Shown here: piece by piece, positions 1-8,804 of the stretch | Layout: each line of letters opens with the position of its first letter | Numbering within the stretch: the first letter of the stretch is position 1 | DNA from: Galactobacillus timonensis | GTDB taxonomy: Bacteria > Bacillota_I > Bacilli_A > Erysipelotrichales > Erysipelotrichaceae | Assembly (NCBI RefSeq): GCF_900240265.1 | Contig: NZ_LT964739.1 | Location: 1,386,664 to 1,450,663, forward strand | DNA: 64,000 nucleotides | Reading direction: 5' to 3' | Position numbers and translations under genes: made by a program | Notes under the pieces: generated by a model | The model's database searches: none | Seen by the model: only the letters and a program-made list of their open reading frames with translations | What the model was told of the DNA's origin: nothing

Positions 1-11
1 CAGGGTGCTCC

Positions 12-76
12 AAAAATACGTATGGTCGGCTCTGATGCGCTCCAAGATTACTGGAGGTCAGGCCGACCATATTTTT
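12..76 (-). terminator. Left-end hairpin of the insertion sequence
   Basis: A 10-bp perfect stem (21-30 with 62-71) encloses a second stem (40-44 with 52-56), and A-rich and T-rich flanks extend it. Read leftwards it follows the ATPase gene and is followed by a T-rich stretch, so it may terminate the operon. It also lies next to the terminal inverted repeat and could be a transposase or ATPase binding region. The same structure is at 8805-8869. Confidence 0.55.
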
Positions 77-271
77 GTGCGGAGCTTCTGAAGTCAGGCT
101 GAATGCCTGCGGGCTCTGCAGATGTTACAGCACCGTCAGTTTTTCGTGCAGACAAGCTTCAGCGACAGCTGCAGGCATCCGGTTTCTCTGATATTTCTGA
201 TCTCGTCGATGGTATAGCCGGCACTGTACAGCGCTGCTTCAAGGTTCCGGCATTCTTTTCTCAGCTTCTCT

Positions 272-1111
272 TCATTCGCTGAGCAGGTTTCTGTCTTCTG
301 TTTCATTTCTGTTCATGCAAAGCATCTCGTGCTGTTCGATATAGTGAATGGTGTTTCCGTCAATGGTATTCATATTGTTCTGTGCCGCATACATCAGGGC
401 CGTTGTACAGATGCGGTTGATTCTCCGCATTCTTCCTCCGGTGTTGTTCTGAATGGCCTGATAAGCGTCCTCTGTAAACAGACTGCGCGTGCATCCGCAG
501 CACTGAAGGCAATGCCTGATATATTCCTGTGTCTCGTTCAGGTTCAGCGGGTGAAGCGTGCAGCCGATCTGGAAGCGGTCCTCAATCGCATGATACTCAT
601 TCACGTCTGTCATCTTCTTCCAGAGTTTCGGCTGTCCGCACAGAACCATTGACAGATAGCTTTCTGAATCATAGGCCTCGTTCAGCAGGTACTGTGCTTC
701 ATGAAGAAGATTGATACGGAGCACATGCGCCTCATCAATGACCAGGCATACCTTCTTTCCTTCTCTGTGAAGGTGGGCAAGCTGTGATTTGGCCAGCTCC
801 CTGGCATCGACACGGTAATAGCCGATATCAATTCCCATCTGCCTGAGAATGTCACAGTACAGCTTGCGGGTGTTTGTATTCAGCCCGTTGACATAGATGA
901 AGAGCACATCTTCATTTTCTTTATACAGGCGCCTCAGCAGCGTCGTCTTTCCGCATCCTGGTTCACTGACCAGAATCATGAACTCATTGCCGGCAATGCC
1001 TGCCCGCAGCCTTTCCGCCATTTCCTTCAGCTCCGCTGATTCGTACATCTCACTGACCGGTACGTTCCTGGAAAACGGTTCTCCGGTCATTCCGAAATAG
1101 TCTTTATACAT
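272..1111 (-). CDS. ExeA/TniB-like AAA+ ATPase of the insertion sequence
   Basis: A 279-aa protein opening with YKDYFGMTGEPF, the typical start of ExeA/TniB-type ATPases. Walker A (GCGKTT) is near residues 52-57 and Walker B (CLVIDEAH) near 122-129. I start it at 1111, where GGAGG sits five bases upstream; the longer frame lacks such a site. The start overlaps the end of the transposase gene by eight bases, so the two are probably translationally coupled. In Tn7, Mu and IS21-type elements such ATPases choose targets and activate the transposase. That role is inferred here, because ISL3 elements usually have no partner ATPase. Confidence 0.85.
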   Translation of the reverse strand: MYKDYFGMTGEPFSRNVPVSEMYESAELKEMAERLRAGIAGNEFMILVSEPGCGKTTLLRRLYKENEDVLFIYVNGLNTNTRKLYCDILRQMGIDIGYYRVDARELAKSQLAHLHREGKKVCLVIDEAHVLRINLLHEAQYLLNEAYDSESYLSMVLCGQPKLWKKMTDVNEYHAIEDRFQIGCTLHPLNLNETQEYIRHCLQCCGCTRSLFTEDAYQAIQNNTGGRMRRINRICTTALMYAAQNNMNTIDGNTIHYIEQHEMLCMNRNETEDRNLLSE

Positions 1112-2711
1112 GTTTTCCTCCATCGTGGCTGTAGGAGACCGCATTCGATACCGGCACTTCTTCTCTGCTTTCAGCAGGCACCGGCTTGTTTTCCTTCTTC
1201 TTACCGATGGCATTCTCTGTCAGCGCCTTGTTGTATTCTTCGATCTCCTCCCGCCGTTTCTCTGCCGCCTGCAGGTATTGTTCTCTGCGCTTCTGATCAC
1301 TGCGCCGTGCAGCTTCCATCGATGTGATGCGTTCGTCTGTGTCCGGCATAAGGATATACAGTCCGCGGTTGCGGAATCTTTCCCAGTTCGTATAGCCGCA
1401 CGATGCTTTCTTGAGCAGTCCGTTTCTCCGTTCCAGCGGACCGGTTGTCGGACGGACGCCCTGAGTGCTGACCTCACCTGTAGCGGGGTCTATTTCATAA
1501 CAGGCATCCACAATATCAAACGAATTGAGAATCTCGTTCCGCCAGCTGGTCAGCGTCACGCCGAAGCTGTTCATTTCGGGAACGGATGAATTCCTGAATT
1601 TCCTGATCAGTTCCGGGAACTGTTTCTCTGCTGTCTTTCTTGTATTTTCTTCATAGAACCTGATCAGTGATTCCTTCAGCTCCCAGGCTTCTTTCAGCTC
1701 GGGACTGAGAGAAAGAAGCTTTTCTCTGATCTGGTAGTAGTTCAATGTCTCCTTCAGTACGCTGTTGTATTTTCCCGGGGCGTTGGTCGCAAACAGAAGA
1801 TGGCCGGCATCGTCAGTTTCATCATCACGCCGCCACAATACCCAGTTCCATGTCTTGTACAGATAGTAATCCGGGTTCTTTCCGTGTCCATCCGGGTTGC
1901 GGCGGGGACAGTTCTTCATCAGACGCCGCCTTACTCTGTCTGCCTGGTCATTGATTTCTTTTGAAATGTGGAATCGATCCACCGCGTGACAGGCATGTCT
2001 GAGGAAGGTTCTGCTTGCCCAGCGATAGTCTTCCCACATGTCTGAGCATACAAGCTTCACGTTGTCCCGTTCTGCCTGCGGGATAGATTCAAAGAAGCTC
2101 CGCAGGCATCTCTTCTGACGTGAAGGAAGAAGATCCACCGGTGTCTTTCCGGTGAAGTCATACAGTACACAGACATACTTGGAGTCCAGTTCCTTATGCC
2201 TGAAACTGTATACCTCATCAATATCAAGGTATTCAGGAAGCTTCTGACGGGGAATGTTCACGTGTGTGTCGAAGATCGATGCCGCACTGGTCGGTGAGAT
2301 ATGGTTTCTTTCCGCTGTCGATGTGAATGTCACGGCAGGATCTTTCAGATCTTCCAGTACGTTATTGACTGTCAGAACTGATATCTTCTGCTTTTTGAAC
2401 GTAAGCGGATTTTTCTCGTAGTATGTATGACCGCAGCACCGGCATTCATACCGCCTTGCATGATAGATGACAATGCATTCTCTGCCGGAGAGCGCCGAGT
2501 GCCGGATCCTTTTCGTCACGTATTTGTTTACCTTTGGCGGCGGATCCTTACATCCGCAGGACGGGCAGGGCTCATACCTTGGGATCAGTGTCAGTTCAAC
2601 GAAGAGTGTTTCTCCTTTCTCTCTGACATTGATGTCTTCTACATCTTCCGCTTCCAGCTGGAACACAGCACACAGACTTCTCTGCTTCTCATCAAGCTGT
2701 TCAATTTTCAT
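1104..2711 (-). CDS. ISL3-family DDE transposase
   Basis: From the ATG at 2711 the protein has 535 aa. The N-terminus holds a zinc-binding cluster (CPSCGC near residue 49, YECRCCGH near 88) like the zf-ISL3 domain. DDE candidates are D163/D165 in LDIDEVYS, D224 in VCSDMWEDY and a late E in GPLERRNG, matching the ISL3 pattern. An upstream ATG at 2852 would add 47 unrelated-looking residues, so I prefer 2711, although its ribosome binding site is weak. It cuts and joins the element ends. The only part that differs from usual ISL3 elements is the genetic company: an upstream 194-aa gene and a downstream ATPase. Confidence 0.9.
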   Translation of the reverse strand: MKIEQLDEKQRSLCAVFQLEAEDVEDINVREKGETLFVELTLIPRYEPCPSCGCKDPPPKVNKYVTKRIRHSALSGRECIVIYHARRYECRCCGHTYYEKNPLTFKKQKISVLTVNNVLEDLKDPAVTFTSTAERNHISPTSAASIFDTHVNIPRQKLPEYLDIDEVYSFRHKELDSKYVCVLYDFTGKTPVDLLPSRQKRCLRSFFESIPQAERDNVKLVCSDMWEDYRWASRTFLRHACHAVDRFHISKEINDQADRVRRRLMKNCPRRNPDGHGKNPDYYLYKTWNWVLWRRDDETDDAGHLLFATNAPGKYNSVLKETLNYYQIREKLLSLSPELKEAWELKESLIRFYEENTRKTAEKQFPELIRKFRNSSVPEMNSFGVTLTSWRNEILNSFDIVDACYEIDPATGEVSTQGVRPTTGPLERRNGLLKKASCGYTNWERFRNRGLYILMPDTDERITSMEAARRSDQKRREQYLQAAEKRREEIEEYNKALTENAIGKKKENKPVPAESREEVPVSNAVSYSHDGGKHV

Positions 2712-2875
2712 ACAGTCTTCCCATGCCGAAACAGACCGGATTGTCCGGTCCTGTGATAAAGCGTTCCTTTTCCATGCCTGAAGCGGCTGTTCCGCTGTGA
2801 ATTGCGCAGGTTTGCATAAGATTCGTCTCCTTACGCATCGAAAATACTTCACACCAGCGGAATATTCAGTCTGAG

Positions 2876-3460
2876 TTATGTTGCAATGTTCTCGTAAAGC
2901 AGTACCTTCAGGCGGCTGTTCTGGAAAAATTGACGTGAGAAATTCTGTACAAAAGCGGTGCAGACTTCGAACCTGTCGCTTCTTACTGTCAGATCAAGAG
3001 TCTTCAGTTTCTTCCGCTCTTCTTCCATCTTCCTTTTCAGCCACTGAAACCATGAGCAGTCTCTGTCACAGAGATCCGGGTTTTCCTCGGGTTTGTGCTT
3101 CTCAGCGGCTTCCATCACATCAAGAAAGAAATCCGCTGTATTCTCCAGATACGGAACGGCATTCCGGAACAGTATGGCATGTGTCTCATACCCGCCGTCC
3201 GGTTTCCTTCGCCCGACTCTCTGGACACGCAGTAGCGCTCTGCCCTGGCCTTTAATGAACACCCAGCGGAAATAGGAGCCCCACATTCTCCATCCTGCAG
3301 GCAGGGTGACCGCCTCAAGCATCATTTCATACGCAAGCTGTATGACATGATCCGGATTCCACTCTTCCGGATCGCCTTTCTGCTTTTTCCATTTTCTCTT
3401 TCTGTTTTTTCTGATGATCAGCTCAGCAGGCTTGAAAGAAAGCCCTTTGCCAAGTACCAT
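2876..3460 (-). CDS. Unrecognised first gene of the insertion sequence
   Basis: A 194-aa basic protein; the N-terminal 30 residues are rich in Lys and Arg (RKNRKRKWKKQKG). I see no catalytic motif. Two Cys (in DLCDRDC) near the middle could bind metal, but there are too few for a clear zinc finger. It is the first gene of a leftward operon with the transposase and ATPase, 24 bases before the long transposase frame. AAAGG lies nine bases before the ATG. A DNA-binding accessory protein or regulator of transposition is the simplest guess and is not demonstrated. Confidence 0.7.
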   Translation of the reverse strand: MVLGKGLSFKPAELIIRKNRKRKWKKQKGDPEEWNPDHVIQLAYEMMLEAVTLPAGWRMWGSYFRWVFIKGQGRALLRVQRVGRRKPDGGYETHAILFRNAVPYLENTADFFLDVMEAAEKHKPEENPDLCDRDCSWFQWLKRKMEEERKKLKTLDLTVRSDRFEVCTAFVQNFSRQFFQNSRLKVLLYENIAT

Positions 3461-3482
3461 TGATATTGCCTTTCTAGGTGGC

Positions 3483-3613
3483 TGTAAACAGACTTGTGGA
3501 AGAGGGTGTTTACAGTCTTTTATTTATTCACGGAACAAGAAAAACACAGGTACGGTTTCCCGTCAACCGGTGAACAGCCGGTTTATCACTTTCGGGAAGA
3601 GAACCTGTGTTTT
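3483..3613. other. Structured right subterminal region of the insertion sequence
   Basis: This region upstream of the 194-aa gene has no coding sequence but two inverted repeats. The first pairs 3483-3490 (TGTAAACA) with 3507-3514. The second is nested: 3541-3551 with 3603-3613 (11 bp), 3557-3562 with 3593-3598 and 3565-3570 with 3578-3583. It may hold transposase binding sites, a promoter or a structured RNA. Copy B has it at 12276-12406. Confidence 0.5.
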
Positions 3614-3789
3614 ATGTTTGCGCTGCCATGGGCTGTCCTGCTGAACAAACCATATTTTCATTTTGAAGCGTTTCAGCTCAGCAGAAGTACATCACCATAC
3701 GTTGCCGGGGAGGACACCCTCGATCATATGTAAACGGGGATATTCCAGAAATATTTCGGCTGAATTCAAAATATCCACAGGAGAATGAG

Positions 3790-4515
3790 TCACGGCTCGC
3801 TTACATAAGTTTCATTTGTATAGGAATACATCGTCCCATTGTAAAAGGTCTGTGTGTATTCATAAGGAATTTCTTCACCGTTTTTGCGCAGAAACATAAT
3901 ACTTGCATTGCAAAGCAATGCTGTGTTATTGATCCGAAGCAGCTGCTTTTGTTTTTCCGTGGGATTGACAGCTGATAGTGTTGTCAGCATTCTTATGGGA
4001 GTGATGCCGATGGAATCAAGATAATTCTGAAATGATGCATTCAAAGAGTTGATATCTATTGCAGGCACAAGCTTGGCTGAGATATAGGAATAACTCATGG
4101 CAATAGGCTTATTATCTCCTGTCCGAAGACGTTCGAAAAAGTGTATCATGTCATTATCATGAACCCGAAGTTTAGCCGCAATTTCCGGGACTTCGGCAGC
4201 GGATACAATCCTGTACTGGATCAGGGACGATCCAGCACGTAGACCGATAGATGCCATATCCTCTGTAAAGCTTGATATAGACCGAGTTGACTTAGTAATA
4301 GAGGGCCTTGTGACAAAGCTGCCCTTTCCCGGAATCTGCTGGATCAGTCCCTGATTGCTCAGGTTTTCCAATGCTTTGCTGACAGTCATCCTTGAAAAAT
4401 GAAATGTGTCGCACAGTTCATTCTCGGTAGGTATCTGATCACCTACCTGCAGTTCACCGTTAGTAATTTTCTTGACAATATAATCTTCTATCTTTTGATA
4501 TTTAGCTAATTTCAT
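3790..4515 (-). CDS. GntR/HutC-family transcriptional regulator
   Basis: A 241-aa protein from the ATG at 4515. Residues 1-70 form a winged helix of the GntR type (KYQKIEDYIVKKI, GDQIPTENELC, SRMTVSKALENL, GKGSFV). The rest is a UTRA effector domain (FERLRTGDNKPIAMSYSYI). It is divergent from the PTS operon, and the shared intergenic region holds two ACTAGT-centred palindromes. It most likely represses the PTS genes and is released by a phosphorylated sugar made by the pathway. The longer frame to 4617 adds 34 Tyr/Ile-rich residues that do not fit the family. Confidence 0.88.
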   Translation of the reverse strand: MKLAKYQKIEDYIVKKITNGELQVGDQIPTENELCDTFHFSRMTVSKALENLSNQGLIQQIPGKGSFVTRPSITKSTRSISSFTEDMASIGLRAGSSLIQYRIVSAAEVPEIAAKLRVHDNDMIHFFERLRTGDNKPIAMSYSYISAKLVPAIDINSLNASFQNYLDSIGITPIRMLTTLSAVNPTEKQKQLLRINNTALLCNASIMFLRKNGEEIPYEYTQTFYNGTMYSYTNETYVSEP

Positions 4516-4738
4516 ACGAATAATATATATAAAAATGTATACAAAATCAATTAATGAATAGCCATTTATATGAAACTGACTGTTTTTTTTTTTTAGCCGG
4601 TACACGTAATAAATCATGACTTTCCGTATTTATGCCGTTTTTCTTCGCTGAAAATAGTTTTAAGGACATTCGACAAGGAAAATAATACCCGTATTTGACT
4701 TGCCTACAGCAATTTTTGTAAAAATATTATGCTAGCTA

Positions 4739-4779
4739 TTGACATTTAACTAGTCAAATATTAAATTATGACTAGTCAT
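4739..4779 (+). promoter_or_regulatory. PTS operon promoter with two GntR-type operators
   Basis: TTGACA at 4739-4744 is followed 17 bases later by TAAATT (4762-4767), a plausible sigma-A promoter. Two palindromes overlap it: TTTAACTAGTCAAA (4745-4758) and a perfect ATGACTAGTCAT (4768-4779). Their shared core ACTAGT and position between divergent genes suggest binding by the GntR protein at 3790-4515. The second site contains an in-frame ATG, which is why I reject that as the start codon of the IIA gene. Confidence 0.6.
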
Positions 4780-4815
4780 ATAAAAGCCGGCAAATATGAG
4801 GAAAGAGAGATGGGA

Positions 4816-5226
4816 ATGATCAGGATAGTACTTGCGTCTCACGGGAAACTTGCAGACGGTATGAAGGACTCGGTTGGAATTATTGCGGGAAGCACAGAAC
4901 GGATACAGACGCTCTGCGCATATACAGAAGGGGCATCTTCTGTAGATGTACTGATTGACAGACTTTTCTCCTCCGCAGATCCAGGGGATACGTACGTAGT
5001 GATTACAGATGTTCTTGGAGGCTCAGTAAATACCGAATTTGCAAAGAAACAGAGACAGTATGGGTATAGTCTTGTATTCGGCATGAATCTGGCATTGGTT
5101 CTGGAAATTCTGCAGATTAACGATGCTGAAGATATCCAGGCCCGACTTTCAGAAATAGTCGAAAACAATAAAAATTTCATCGGCTGCTTTGTACAGTCAG
5201 CTGAGGAAGAAACAGAGGACTTTTGA
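4816..5226 (+). CDS. PTS mannose/sorbose-family IIA component
   Basis: A 136-aa cytoplasmic phosphocarrier of the EIIA-Man fold. It opens with IRIVLASHGKLADGM, in which the His of ASHG is the expected phospho-acceptor from HPr. DVLGGSVN is a second family motif. ATG codons at 4810 and 4816 are both possible; GAGGAAA at 4799-4805 is better spaced for 4816. It is the first gene of the IIA-IIB-IIC-IID-SIS operon and its stop overlaps the region of the IIB start. Confidence 0.88.
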   Translation: MIRIVLASHGKLADGMKDSVGIIAGSTERIQTLCAYTEGASSVDVLIDRLFSSADPGDTYVVITDVLGGSVNTEFAKKQRQYGYSLVFGMNLALVLEILQINDAEDIQARLSEIVENNKNFIGCFVQSAEEETEDF

Positions 5227-5237
5227 GGAAAATCATT

Positions 5238-5702
5238 ATGATTCTAATGATGAGAGTGGATTACCGCCTTCTTCACGGGCAGATCGTATATAGCTGGGTA
5301 AGACATCTGAATGCTGACTGCATATTGATTGCGAATGATGCGATCGTCAACGACAGTGTCAATAAAATGGCTATGCGGGCTGCCAAACCGGAAGGAACCA
5401 AACTGGTAATTAAGGACATTCAGAATTCAATTACAGCAATTAACAGCGGAGTTACAGATAAGTACCGATTATTTGTGATCGTAGGGTGCGTTGCCGATGC
5501 ATATAAACTTGCAAAGGCATGCCCTGCAATTAAAAAAATCAATCTGGGCAATGTTATCGGACAGCCTGATTACCGTCAGATCAACAAGACATTCAGTGTT
5601 TCAGGTGAAGAAGAAGGAATGCTGAATGAACTTCTTGACGCAGGGGATGAGATCTTTGCCCAAAGCGTACCATCGATGAAACAAACGGATTACACAAAAT
5701 AA
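5238..5702 (+). CDS. PTS mannose/sorbose-family IIB component
   Basis: A 154-aa cytoplasmic protein that takes phosphate from IIA and passes it to the incoming sugar. The diagnostic motif RVDYRLLHGQIVYSW is present with the phosphorylated His in LHGQ. GAGGAAA six bases before the ATG at 5238 fixes the start; a TTG at 5223 is also in frame. It lies directly after IIA and 13 bases before IIC. Confidence 0.9.
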   Translation: MILMMRVDYRLLHGQIVYSWVRHLNADCILIANDAIVNDSVNKMAMRAAKPEGTKLVIKDIQNSITAINSGVTDKYRLFVIVGCVADAYKLAKACPAIKKINLGNVIGQPDYRQINKTFSVSGEEEGMLNELLDAGDEIFAQSVPSMKQTDYTK

Positions 5703-5715
5703 AGAGGAAAAGATA

Positions 5716-6489
5716 ATGAAAATTGCATTGTTACTTGGCCTGATGACATTTCTGATTTATGTCATCGAAAATGCCGGCGGAAGAAACTTCATCTCACAGC
5801 CGATTATGGTCGGCATGGTTACAGGCATTGTCCTTGGAGACGTAAAAGCAGGCGTTATGATCGGCGGGACGCTTGAACTTGCTTTCCTAGGCGCAACATC
5901 CATCGGCGCAGTCATTCCTCCGGATGCCATGACAGGAACGATTCTCGGCACAGCATTTGCAATTAAGTCCGGAGCTTCCGCAGAGAGCGCTCTGGTTCTG
6001 GCACTGCCGATTTCATCACTGGCACTGATTCTGAAAAACTTCTATTACGGTTATGTAGTTTCTCTGTTTGAGAGAAAAGCAGACAAGTATGCGGCAGAAG
6101 GAAGTACTGCAGGAATCGAAAGAGTTCACTGGATGACAGGATTCGGCATGGCACTGATGCTGTCTCTTGTTGTGACGATATCCTACGCTGTAGGATCCGA
6201 TGCAGTCAGCAGTTTCCTGAACTCAATCCCTTCATTCATAACAACCGGAATGAACATCGCCATTGGCTTGATCCCTGCAATTGGATTCAGCCTGCTGGCA
6301 AAGACAATGCTGACGAAGGCCAACTGGTATTACTTCCTGTGTGGATTTGCAATGGTTGCTTATCTGAATATGCCGATTCTTGGTGTCGCAATATTTGGCT
6401 TGATTCTTGCCATGATCGTTTGTCAGACTGCAGCCAGAAATTCCGCTGCTGAAGTAAACAAAGAGGGAGATGAAGAAGATGACTTCTGA
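5716..6489 (+). CDS. PTS mannose/sorbose-family IIC component
   Basis: A 257-aa integral membrane protein with several hydrophobic helices and the IIC motif IGGTLELAFLGATSIGA. With IID it forms the sugar channel of the mannose-type permease. The C-terminus is short and acidic (EGDEEDDF) and the gene overlaps the start region of IID. Substrate specificity cannot be read from the sequence alone. Confidence 0.92.
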   Translation: MKIALLLGLMTFLIYVIENAGGRNFISQPIMVGMVTGIVLGDVKAGVMIGGTLELAFLGATSIGAVIPPDAMTGTILGTAFAIKSGASAESALVLALPISSLALILKNFYYGYVVSLFERKADKYAAEGSTAGIERVHWMTGFGMALMLSLVVTISYAVGSDAVSSFLNSIPSFITTGMNIAIGLIPAIGFSLLAKTMLTKANWYYFLCGFAMVAYLNMPILGVAIFGLILAMIVCQTAARNSAAEVNKEGDEEDDF

Positions 6490-7297
6490 AAATACAGCTG
6501 TGACTCGTAAGGATCTTGACCGCACAATGTGGAGATCCTGCGGATGCTCCTTTTCCTGGGGATATGAAAAGCAGGGAAATATCGCGTTTGCATATGCAAT
6601 GATACCAGTACTTAAGAAGCTGTATCCAGACAAGGAAAAAATGAAGGCGGCGCTGCAGAGACATCTTGCATTCTACAACGTCACCAATCAGTGCATGACT
6701 CTGAATCTTGGCATTGCTGCGGCAATGGAAGAAGAAGCTGCCAAAAATAAGGATTTCGATATTTCTGCAATCAACAAAACAAAAATTGCACTGATGGGCC
6801 CGATATCCGGCATTGGCGATTCTATCTTCTGGGGCATTCTGAAAATCATCGCTACGGCTATCGGAACAACGTTTGCGGTACAGGGCAACATTCTTGGCCC
6901 GATTCTGTTCTTCCTGATCTATAACATTCCGGCATTCGCCGTCAGAATAGGCTTGATGAATGCCGGCTATAAGATGGGAACGTCATTCCTTTCCGATGTC
7001 CAGTCAAACGGCCGCCTCGCAAAATTACTGGAAGGAGCAACCATCCTCGGATTGGTTGTTGTAGGTGCAATGTCCGCAAGCCTTGTGAATCTGAATATCG
7101 TCGCTTCATTCTCTGATGGTGCCAACACAATGACCATTTCAGACCTGCTTAATCAGATCATGCCGTGCCTTGCATCCCTGCTAGTCTTCGTTGCCACATA
7201 CTACGGCATTGTCAAAAAGAATATTTCGCCAATCGTCATGATTGTTATTATGACAGTTGTCGGCATCGTCGGTGCATACTTTGGAATTCTTGGTTAA
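6479..7297 (+). CDS. PTS mannose/sorbose-family IID component
   Basis: A 272-aa membrane protein of the IID family with typical motifs WGYEKQGNIAFAYAMIP and MGPISGIGDSIFWG. It partners IIC in the membrane. ATG codons at 6470 and 6479 compete; GAGGGA at 6463-6468 is too near the first, so I use 6479. The stop codon overlaps the next start as TAATG, indicating translational coupling with the SIS gene. Confidence 0.92.
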   Translation: MTSENTAVTRKDLDRTMWRSCGCSFSWGYEKQGNIAFAYAMIPVLKKLYPDKEKMKAALQRHLAFYNVTNQCMTLNLGIAAAMEEEAAKNKDFDISAINKTKIALMGPISGIGDSIFWGILKIIATAIGTTFAVQGNILGPILFFLIYNIPAFAVRIGLMNAGYKMGTSFLSDVQSNGRLAKLLEGATILGLVVVGAMSASLVNLNIVASFSDGANTMTISDLLNQIMPCLASLLVFVATYYGIVKKNISPIVMIVIMTVVGIVGAYFGILG

Positions 7298-8370
7298 TGG
7301 TGGACAGAATGGGAACAATAGAAGAGAATGTCCGTGAAACCTCAGTCTATCTGGATAAGATCTTGGCAGGCAGAAAGGAACTGTTCAGGGAAGCGGTCAA
7401 GAAGCCATACACACATATCATTATTACCGGCAGCGGATCCAGTTACTTTGCTTCACTTTCTGCAGCGGATTACATGCAGAAATATATGCAGATTCCGGTC
7501 ACAGCCCTGTATCCATATCAGCTGGAAGAAATGATTCCTGCAGATCCTGCCGGAACATTGTTGATCGGTGTTTCCCAGAGCGGAACAAGTCTGAGCACAG
7601 CACGCGTCATGGAAGAGGGAAAGAAAAAAGGCTGTCTGACGGCATCCATGTCAGGTGTTGATGATTCGGGGACCATCATCAATAAATATGCGGATTATAT
7701 CCTGACTGTAAACTGCGGAGAAGAGGCTGACCTGCAGTCAAAGACCAAAGGCGTTATCTGTACAACAGCCAATCTGATGCTCTTTGCGCTGGAGTGGGCT
7801 GCTGCACACGAAAAGGTATCAAAAGCAGAATATGAAAATGCTGTAAATGCATATAAAGATACTGTCGAGAACATGCATGTGATTATTGATGATGCAGCAC
7901 AGTGGATCGAAGTCCACGGGTCAGTATTTGCAAATTCACAGGATATCAAGCTTGTCGGGACGCCGAATCTGGCAGGCGTTGTCGGCGAAGGAAGCCTTAA
8001 GCTGAGTGAAACACTCCGCTGCCCGGTTTTTGGTGGAGTGTTTGAGGAATTCATCCACGGGTACTATAATGCGGTAAATACAGGAACGCTTCTTGTTCTG
8101 ATTGATGACGGAACAGAAAAGAAGATGCCTGTATTCGCTGACGTACTTTCCGAGTATGCCGGTAATGTCGTTGTAGAGGGTGCAGATGTCACTGGTGCTC
8201 TAGATTTCAAGGTGAGAACCAAAGGACATCGGGATTACGAGATGTTTGAGTACATGCTTTGGATTTATATGATCTGCTACAGAGTTGCATGTATGAAAGG
8301 AGTCGATATTTCTCAGCCCCTGGATCCATTGTTCCATGCGAAGCTTGGAAGCAAGATATTACGGTCTTGA
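7297..8370 (+). CDS. SIS-domain sugar isomerase/deglycase
   Basis: A 357-aa protein with two SIS domains: the first contains ITGSGSSYFASL and GVSQSGTSLSTA, the second starts near KLVGTPNLAGVVGEGSLKL. This is the architecture of the GlmS isomerase half, AgaS and the FrlB/GfrF deglycases. With a mannose-type PTS and a GntR repressor, the best fit is a deglycase for a phosphorylated Amadori compound such as fructoselysine or glucoselysine, as in the gfr operon. Amino-sugar metabolism is the alternative. The start is either ATG 7297 (coupled to IID) or ATG 7309. Confidence 0.82.
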   Translation: MVDRMGTIEENVRETSVYLDKILAGRKELFREAVKKPYTHIIITGSGSSYFASLSAADYMQKYMQIPVTALYPYQLEEMIPADPAGTLLIGVSQSGTSLSTARVMEEGKKKGCLTASMSGVDDSGTIINKYADYILTVNCGEEADLQSKTKGVICTTANLMLFALEWAAAHEKVSKAEYENAVNAYKDTVENMHVIIDDAAQWIEVHGSVFANSQDIKLVGTPNLAGVVGEGSLKLSETLRCPVFGGVFEEFIHGYYNAVNTGTLLVLIDDGTEKKMPVFADVLSEYAGNVVVEGADVTGALDFKVRTKGHRDYEMFEYMLWIYMICYRVACMKGVDISQPLDPLFHAKLGSKILRS

Positions 8371-8436
8371 TCAGAACAGAAGTCATATTCTTTCATCCCT
8401 GATTTAGGAAACATCTTTCAACTCATAGTTTTATTC

Positions 8437-8465
8437 GCCCGTTTCCTTAGTGAAGCGGGCTTTTT
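8437..8465 (+). terminator. Rho-independent terminator of the PTS operon
   Basis: A GCCCG/CGGGC stem with further pairing inside (8437-8460) is followed by five T. It lies 66 bases after the SIS stop codon and ends the cassette. Confidence 0.8.
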
Positions 8466-8576
8466 AGCATTCTGTGAATTCGGATACGATTCTGTTCTTC
8501 TCAGCAGGTATGAAGAAACAGCAACCTGTTATAATTGTTGATAGAAAGTAACTGCATCGTGGATGAGGGCACACAG

Positions 8577-8684
8577 ATGAGAACGAATTTTGACTTTCTG
8601 AAAAAGGAAAAGCTGTTTGACAGTTTTTCTGACGTTGCAGCCAATGCGGCATAGTCATATTCCATATCACCGGATCAGATATAG
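8577..8684 (+). pseudogene. Possible remnant of a DUF4145-type gene
   Basis: An ATG preceded by GGATGAGGG opens a frame reading MRTNFDFLKKEKLFDSFSD, which resembles the start of DUF4145 proteins. It is interrupted by TAG at 8652 and again at 8682, and the similarity then fades. It may be debris left by insertion events next to copy B. The match is from memory of the family and needs a search. The rest of the gap 8466-8795 shows nothing else I can support. Confidence 0.35.
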
Positions 8685-8804
8685 TCTTACGATCACTGGA
8701 CAGGAGAATCTGCAGACAAGGATAAAACATGAGATAAGTACGATATAACGGTTGTACTTATTTTATGGATATGGTTGGAGTTTAACCTCAAAGAAGGGTG
8801 CTCC

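Larger units (their letters stand above)
3..3746 (-). mobile_element. ISL3-type insertion sequence with accessory ATPase, copy A
   Basis: A 3.74-kb unit repeated almost exactly at 8796-12538; identity stops abruptly at both ends, which sets the limits. The left end (3-30) and the reverse complement of the right end (3719-3746) form an imperfect terminal inverted repeat sharing GG, TCC and a block TACRTATGGTCG. Three genes read leftwards: a 194-aa protein, an ISL3-like transposase and an AAA+ ATPase. Differences from copy B that I found are T/C at 3296, one extra T in the run at 3655-3658 and T/C at 3724. No target-site duplication can be shown; the left flank is only two bases long here. Confidence 0.88.
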
